Source: Corinectria fuckeliana (Eukaryota; Ascomycota; Sordariomycetes; Hypocreales; Nectriaceae). From it: a DNA stretch of 23,283 nucleotides. The notes under the pieces are model-generated. The model did not search any database. It was not told the origin of the DNA and worked only from the letters and a program-made list of their open reading frames with translations. The stretch is taken from assembly GCA_019137255.1 (NCBI GenBank), contig WPDH01000582.1, positions 1 to 23,283 on the forward strand, given 5' to 3'. The position numbers were made by a program, and so were the translations under genes. Shown here piece after piece: positions 17,219 to 23,283 of the stretch (the stretch's first letter is position 1; the number at the start of each line of letters is the position of its first letter).

Positions 17219-18815
17219 TGTGGGCGAGGTGTCGGTCTTGTCGATCCAATTCCGTCCATATACCTACTTCCCGGTGCGTCTGGGGTCCGTGAGAAACGCA
17301 CTTGCAGTACAGACAGGACTTTCAACTTGGATGTACAGAGCAGCGCAGCAGTAGAAGAGAGCGAAGAACGAGTCTATAATTTAATCACTATCGGTACACA
17401 CGGGACAGGGCTCATTTTGTTCGGTCCCAGGTTTGGCCACCCGAGGAGTTAGCGGGCATTGTAGCGGATGGCGCCATGAGGCCTGCGGCCGAATCACGCT
17501 GCAGGTCGATATCCCTCGCCCGCATTTGGAGATGACGTGACTGGAGGAATTGTCGCACCTGGGTGGTGTTGAGTGTACTATGAGATGGGTACATACGAGT
17601 TGCCCGGTGTCGGGGAAGAGTCGTAGGGGAAGAGAGTAGGGGAAGAGTTGAGGGCCCCACATGGACGATGGTGTTATTTGGCTCATCCATCACTCAACTC
17701 GTTGTACTATCTATGTAAGCTATGCACCCCAGGCTAGTGATGTTTTGCCAGGGATTTCCCTATTGGGTGCGTTCTCGAACTGACAGCTGTTTGGTCGAGC
17801 AGGTCTGTCTGTGTAGCATCTTGGATAGCAGCCAGCTTATAAGAAGAAATTGGCCATAAGCTCAAGAGTCTCAAAGTCTACAGGAAGCCAACAACTGTGT
17901 CTATGTAATCACAGGGTCCAGGCAACTGCCGGGCAAGATTGATAACACGTGCCTTGCGAAGATAACATCTCGATGGCTCCGCAGTTGTTTGTGGGGTTCC
18001 CCTACTCGATTGATCCATTCAATCCCTGTTGTGTGGCAGCCTCGACGCCGTATTGGGTCCGTCGTTTCGTGCCATGTCGATGGTGCAAAGCCTCTATGCA
18101 GATGACGCCATTTCAGATACCACGCATAACTGGATGACAGTAATTAACTGGCCAGCAGTGTGTACTTGGTAGTGGTGGCATCCCACTTCACCTCCGATGC
18201 TTCAACCAACTTCGCCCAATCACGGACATTGACATTTGTGGGATACTGGCATAATTTGGCCTCCTCTGTTGAAGAACCCTGGGTACTGTGATGGGCCTGC
18301 CCCTTGCGACACCAGGCAGCTTGCATCAAGCAAGATGGATTTCGAGTACTGAATCGCCTACCATAGACCCTACAACCTGATACCACGAGCATATCCCACT
18401 CTGCTCATGTCCACAAGCCATGCCTACTCAGCAATACCCGCTACGGATTCGACATATAGAGGAAGCTCTCTGCCGGCCAAGGGATGGCTCACAAGGATGT
18501 AATCCGGGCTGAGCCTAATAATGCGTCTCATAACACCATGGCATTCTCGGAGGCAGCTTGGCTGTATAGTATCGAACATCACAGTCCTCCAATTCCACAT
18601 CTGAAGCTATTTCCCGGAGTCAGGCTTTTGCCGCTGATTTCATATATTTTCTTGACGTCCAAAACTGACCATCTTTCCAGATTATCCCTCGCTAAACCAT
18701 TCGGCCGCGAGCTATCATGCTAAGCGTCCTACTAAACAGGATGAGGCGGGTCACTATTTGGTATTGCTTTAACGGCTTGGTTGATTAAAATATCCTAGTA
18801 CATGCGTCAAGCCTA
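17219..18815. other. Long gene-poor interval
   Basis: About 1.6 kb lies without a recognisable gene. The first 200-300 bp is probably the promoter of the MDR gene. On the minus strand near 18144-18265 a short frame (QYPTNVNVRDWAKLVEASEV, ending at TAA 18144-18146) looks protein-like and is preceded by an AACAG acceptor-like site, but no start or domain was found. It could be a gene remnant. GC content is lower than in the flanking genes. Confidence 0.4.
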
Positions 18816-19715
18816 TTACTTCAACAGGGGCTTCAGAAGCGCAATGATATCATCATCTGTCTTGCCCTTGACACCGAGAAGCTCGTTGTCCGTCTTCTCA
18901 AACTTGGCACCGCTCTTGGGATCGAAGAGGGCGCGGAAGAGGTACGGACCAAACGTCTCCATGTCGTAAAGTCCCTTAGCCAGCCTGTCGTCGGCCTTGG
19001 CGGTGAGGTCGTCCAGCGCAACGGGAATGGGAGCCCAAGGGCGCTCAGGAGCAATCTTCTTGGCCAGGGCGAGAAGCTTGTTCTGGGTGGTGATGGTGTC
19101 GTGAATGTAGACGACGCGGTTCTTGGTCTCTTCCGGGTGGCTGACCACACCGACGAGGGCGTCACCTATGCTGGTAAGGGTGGTGGCGCTGAACTCGACA
19201 TCGCCGCCGTCGAGGATGATGGGCTGCGACTTGGAGACGTCCAAGATGAAGTTGGTCTGCAGTCCATAGTCGAGGAAGGCGGCGTTGTAAACAATGGTGT
19301 AAGTCAAGGGGGTGGACTTGGCCTTCTCGATGAGGTTGTCCTGGATCTTGACCTTCTGGGTGAAGACAGGGAGCTGGCGAACGCTGGGGACGTCTAGGTT
19401 GGACCCGAACTCGGAGGGGATGAAGCGCTGGACACCGGCGGCGATGGCGGCGTCGATCAAGGTCGCTTGAGAGCCGACGGCGGCAGTTGTGAGTGTAGAG
19501 ATGACGGCGTCTTGGCCCTTGAGGGCCGACTTGAGGGAGTCGAGCGAAGAATAGTCGACCTCGACGGCATCGGTGCCCGCGGGGAAGGTTGACGTCGAGC
19601 CGGTATGCTTGAGGACGCGGATGTTGAACTTTCCGGACTCGATGAACTTCTTGTGGACGACTGAGCCGAGAGAGCCAGATGCTCCGGCGATGACGATGTT
19701 CTTGAGGGCGGACAT
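18816..19715 (-). CDS. NmrA-like / isoflavone-reductase-like NAD(P)-binding protein
   Basis: This is a 299-residue single-exon atypical short-chain dehydrogenase. The Rossmann dinucleotide motif GASGSLG is at residues 11-17 after a beta strand (NIVIA). RFIPSEFGSN (97-106) and FTQKVKIQDNLIE, with Lys near 121, match the isoflavone-reductase/phenylcoumaran benzylic ether reductase pattern in which that Lys is catalytic. The C-terminal half has the substrate-domain segments TTLTSIGDALVGVVSHPEET and YIHDTITTQNKLLALAKKIA. Fungal members either reduce aromatic or secondary-metabolite substrates or, like NmrA, act as redox-sensing regulators. The sequence keeps the catalytic Lys, so an enzyme is more likely. 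It is divergent from the C2H2/Zn2Cys6 regulator with a shared 585-bp promoter, suggesting it may be a target of that factor. Confidence 0.9.
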   Translation of the reverse strand: MSALKNIVIAGASGSLGSVVHKKFIESGKFNIRVLKHTGSTSTFPAGTDAVEVDYSSLDSLKSALKGQDAVISTLTTAAVGSQATLIDAAIAAGVQRFIPSEFGSNLDVPSVRQLPVFTQKVKIQDNLIEKAKSTPLTYTIVYNAAFLDYGLQTNFILDVSKSQPIILDGGDVEFSATTLTSIGDALVGVVSHPEETKNRVVYIHDTITTQNKLLALAKKIAPERPWAPIPVALDDLTAKADDRLAKGLYDMETFGPYLFRALFDPKSGAKFEKTDNELLGVKGKTDDDIIALLKPLLK

Positions 19716-20300
19716 TGTAGATGAAAGGTGTTGGGTGTACTGACGAGTGTTTGAATGTTGTTGATGGATGGATCTGGTTTATGGAAGAGGTCACAAGTGA
19801 ACTATATAAGTAAAGTATCTACACAGTACTCGTTCCGTATGCCATCACGAACATGCCGGCGCAGGTGGCGCTACAGCCTCTCTTACTCAGGATCCAACTG
19901 CTCACCTAAGGTAAGTTGACAAATTAGCCAGGTTGGCCGCTGGGAAGTATCGCGGGGTGGGATGCGCCGAGTGGGATGGCGGGCAGGAAGCTCTCGAGAG
20001 GGGCTAACCTCATCAGGCCATTAGTCACCTGACCCATCTTTCTTCCATCCCGCTCGCCGCATCCCACCGGACCTGCCGCATCCCATTTATCCCACACGCC
20101 CACCGGTCTCAAGACCAACAACTCTACCAAGTCGACGCAGCGGCTCGGCCTATCGTGTGAACTGCCTCGCCTTGATTATCGCCTCGTCGGCCGTTGATCC
20201 CACATCAGCTGTCGTCTCACCGTCGGATCCTCACGCTGCTTACCCAACACGAGGGGTTTCCCTGGCTTCATATACCAATCTCGACCGTATAGTAACCGCG
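19716..20300. promoter_or_regulatory. Shared divergent promoter with inverted repeat and ATCCCA motif cluster
   Basis: The interval separates the NmrA-like start (minus) from the regulator start (plus). The arms GTGGGATGCGCCGAGTGGGATGG-type at 19957-19979 and 20045-20067 are inverted repeats of 23 bp with two mismatches and a 65-bp loop. Further GCATCCCA (about 20078) and TATCCCAC copies follow. A 23-bp two-half-site arrangement resembles an operator more than a structural hairpin, but binding is inferred. Confidence 0.5.
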
Positions 20301-22901
20301 ATGCCTCCCGGGACGACCGATCTATCCCGCGATCTATCCCACCCGGATGTCGGCGTCGGCGACGACGAGGATCCGTTTACCCAATGGTTGGTCTACCTTG
20401 CCTCCCACGTTCCCCGGAATCCACAGCTTTTCTTCAGTCGAGTTGGAAAGTGGGATTGCCGAAGCGGCAGCTTGGAGCTTTTTCTAACCTGCGTCTCAGC
20501 TTGGCCACCGGGCCGCTTGGAGATCTGGCTGTCAACCGCCACGCATGCCATTGCGGAAAGGCCTTTATCAGAAAGGAGCACCTGCGAAGGCATCAAGCAA
20601 CCCATGGCAAACGAAACTTCGTCTGCACCATATGCCAGCGGTCGTTTACTCGCAAGTCAGTCTCGATGACTTCACCATCATCGACCACCTGTTGCTGACC
20701 CTCGATATTGTTAGTGACTTGCTGCGACGCCACTTGACGCGCCATGATCTCGCCTCGGCGCCCGACTCTAGACGAGGCAGGGCCTGCGATGCCTGCCATG
20801 CAAACAAGACCAAGTGTGACGGGGGCACCCGGTGCTCCCTGTGTAAAAAGCGAGGCATCTACTGCATTTACAAGCTCGCCTACGCAAACAATCGGACAAG
20901 CGGGAGTCCAACAGGCCCGAAGCATGATGAGCAAGCCAACACAGGTCCCGCCTTGCTGCCCGGTCGCTTGACAACATCGGAAAAAACAGGACAAGAATCT
21001 CCCACAGCCGCCCCCGTGAGTGGGCTGGGCCTCGAGTCGCACCACGGCCCAAGTCCAAGTGATAATCCTGTAGGGTGCGGATTGGTTCGGCTTGGCAAAC
21101 TGCTCACGTCACGCATCTCTTCGGTAAACGACGACTATCAGATCTCTGATGACGACAAGGCGTGGTTTGAGGTTTGCACCGACCAATACTTTGGCTATTT
21201 CCACGAGAGCTGGCCTGTGATTCATGGTCCTTCTTTCTACACCGAGGCACTTCCCCTCGGGGCAACTGCCACGGTGGTGATGATAGGAGCGTGGTTGAAC
21301 AGCCGCGGAGAGGTGAAAGACGTTGTGCTTGAAGTCCACAAGATCTTGATGGATAAGTTCTTTGAGGAGCTGGTCAGTCTTTCTCCGTACCTGATTTCTC
21401 TGTCATGTGAGCTCACCCTCTTGTGCACTAGGAAAAACCCACACCGCGCGACCTAGCTGAGAAGCCTTGGCCGACAGCACTGTATCAAGCCATTGTCTTG
21501 AACATTGTCTTCGCCTTTTATCTTGGGGTACGCAATATACGATCAAGCATGCGATTTTGATGTCTAACAGTTGCCTCTTAGCACGAGAAGGTTGTGGCGA
21601 GGGCAGTCCTGCTCAAAGGCATGCTGGTTGCAGTCCTAAGAGAGACCGAGTTCTTTGTCTGTTCAAGCTCTGGTCATCAACAGCGCCTTCATTTTCCAGG
21701 GACTTTCTTGCCTTGGGTGCAGTCCATCCGCGAGCGGTGGAAAAGGTGAGACTTTTCTTGACGTTGAGTGTTCGTGTTCCAACATCGATGCTAACGACAT
21801 AGAACGATTGCATCTTTATACAAAGTAGATGCGTATTTATCAATCGCTCGATGCCAGCCGCCGACGATTCATCGGGAGGAGTTAGATGTGGCCCTCCCGT
21901 CGACCTTTGCGCTGTGGAACGCGTACGGCCTTGACGTCTTCTTTAAGCGGCTGCCCCAGGAACCCGCGGATCGCACGTCCTACAAGCTGTCTGAAATAAC
22001 CAACAATCCAAACTCGCGGGCGAGGTCGCTTCTGCTTCTCGAAGACGTGCACCTCGCTCTGTGCGGCTTGTTGCCAGGAATATGGAACCACTTGCAGGTC
22101 ACGCGCCGCACCGGCACTGTCGGGCTGGACTCGCTGAGGACCCTGGCATGGCACCTCGAAACGTGGAAGGCCGAGCTGGAGAGGATATCTCAGCAATGCA
22201 GCCAAAGCTTCCTCACCGAGAAGACAGCGGGACTTCCGTTTGTAGCATACCTGGGGAGATTCGACGAGGAGCCGGCGCGAGAAAGACATGCGGCAACGGT
22301 CCACATCAAAAGCCTCCTGTCCGAGGCTCTGATGCTGTATCACATCCAAGGGATGCAGCTCTATGCCGATGTCCGGACCATCAGCGCCGTTGCGGTATAT
22401 CTGGAGACGCCGAGGCCGCAGAACGAGACCTCGACACCACCTAGAATACAAAATTACCAGGCCCAGCTTCACGAGTGGGCTAGTACGGCGGAGAGCAGAA
22501 GGGCGCTGCTCCACGCGGTGGGAGCCCTCCGGATGCGGGAAGCCGTCTTGGACGCGGACGAGCCTCAGGCATTATACGTCGACCCTATCGCATATCTCGC
22601 AACCTCGATGGGCGCGCTAGTGGTGTGGGCGTGGATCACGTACGCCGAAGCAACGTGCAGCTGCCTCCCGCGTCTCGACCACATCAACATCGGCGTCGAT
22701 CCTCCGGACCTGCAGAGCACTCCGCGACTCGAGAACTGGATTCACTCGGGAGGCACTGCGGGGCTGAACGGAATCGCCTTCTGCCGATGTCTGCTCAGTG
22801 GGTGGATGAGGGCGTTCGCCGTCACGCTGCCGCAGGGTAGTTGGAAATGGGAACTTGGTGAAGAGATGGCGCCCATGCTGAGAAAGGCGGCCGAGACGTA
22901 G
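20301..22901 (+). CDS. Hybrid C2H2 / Zn2Cys6 fungal transcription factor (six exons)
   Basis: This is a nuclear DNA-binding regulator of about 752 residues. Exons are 20301-20386, 20500-20655, 20715-21372, 21432-21527, 21582-21745 and 21803-22901. Finger 1 is the C-x-C fungal variant (C45, C47, H60, H64; HCGKAFIRKEHLRRHQATH). Finger 2 is split by intron 2 (C71, C74, H87, H91; CTICQRSFTR-NDLLRRHLTRH). A complete Zn2Cys6 cluster follows (C105, C108, C115, C121, C124, C131). After a disordered linker comes the fungal-specific regulatory domain (YFGYFHESWPVIHGPSFYTE, VVMIGAWLNSRG, LYKVDAYLSIARCQPPTIHR, ALPSTFALWNAYGLDVFFKR). Introns 2-5 have clean GT-AG sites with CTGAC or CTAAC branches and all keep phase. 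Exon 1 is the least certain: its donor (20387, GTTGGT) is weak and residue 29 is a split Cys codon. Targets are unknown; the divergent NmrA-like gene is the first candidate. Confidence 0.88.
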
Positions 22902-23283
22902 AACGACTTGGGCCGCAGCTTTCTAGGACGCCTCCTCTAGCGCCTACACCGAGACACGCCAGCCAACGAGATGTTGAAACCAAAGATGATGAGAACCTAT
23001 GGTATCTGTCAATGACCGCTACACCAAAAGTCAAGGCACCTTGTTCTTGGGCAGGTCATATCTCCCGTAATAGGTGGTCACCCACCAACAGTATCTTCAT
23101 GACTTGGCTAGCACGGATATCGACAATGGTCCCCATACAGTCCGCTCCCCACACGGCGCGGAGTCGGCCACTATCAGGTCGGCTCAGGAGAGTACGCCAG
23201 CCCACGACTCGAATCGGCTTCAATGTTCCTCGTTGAGGGATTTAAATTGTACTCATTCCAATTACAAGACCCAAAAGAGCCCT
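22902..23283. other. 3' flank of the transcription factor gene
   Basis: No gene is supported. The short plus-strand frame at 23012-23236 has no recognisable features. GGTGGTCACCCACC (about 23075-23088) resembles a short piece of fungal 5S rRNA on the minus strand, but the rest of a 5S gene is absent. Confidence 0.4.

Noticed and set aside
17120..17693. Several frames of about 100 residues on both strands upstream of the MDR gene
   Set aside because: They overlap one another, lack motifs and do not connect through convincing introns; the region is better read as a promoter.
23060..23100. Fragment resembling the GGTGGGTGACCACC segment of 5S rRNA (minus strand)
   Set aside because: Only about 14 bases agree. 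The downstream 5S sequence and a credible internal promoter are missing, so a 5S gene is not supported.

Overview
The window is nuclear DNA from a filamentous ascomycete, most likely a Sordariomycete-like Pezizomycotina. The evidence is short introns (about 47-113 nt) with GTRAGT-type donors and CTAAC/CTGAC branch sites, GC-rich coding sequence with C/G-ending codons, an AT-rich TA-dinucleotide block that looks RIP-mutated, and typically fungal proteins: a hybrid C2H2/Zn2Cys6 regulator, a fungal mitochondrial calcium uniporter and a hydroxamate-siderophore acyltransferase. There are no operons, CRISPR arrays or intact mobile elements. All splice sites were read by eye.

Left part (1-7.8 kb): an AT-rich block (1 to about 390) and an orphan protein-kinase C-terminal fragment precede a divergent ribosomal-protein pair, eL21 (minus, four exons) and uS4/RPS9 (plus, three exons plus a leader intron). 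The pair shares a 386-bp promoter with Tbf1-like and Cbf1-like sites. SLU7 (minus) is convergent with uS4. A proline-rich orphan gene (minus) follows, with a spliced leader containing 56-bp tandem repeats. Its 3' flank contains degenerate repeats that look formerly coding.

Middle (7.8-15.7 kb): a long gene-poor stretch, then MCU (plus, two exons) and a SidF/SidL-type N5-hydroxyornithine acyltransferase (plus, two exons). Next come a small spliced gene of unknown function, a Cys-rich protein with three four-Cys sites (minus), and a small two-exon gene that single-frame reading would miss (15140-15661).

Right part (15.7-23.3 kb): a zinc-independent MDR oxidoreductase (minus, three exons), a gene-poor stretch, an NmrA/isoflavone-reductase-like protein (minus), and a divergent six-exon transcription factor carrying two C2H2 fingers, a Zn2Cys6 cluster and a fungal regulatory domain. 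The NmrA-like gene and the factor share a promoter with a 23-bp imperfect inverted repeat and a cluster of ATCCCA motifs, which suggests co-regulation or autoregulation.

Most genes are independent housekeeping or metabolic units. The only plausible functional module is the regulator, the NmrA-like reductase and perhaps the MDR enzyme. I saw no defence system or complete biosynthetic cluster.
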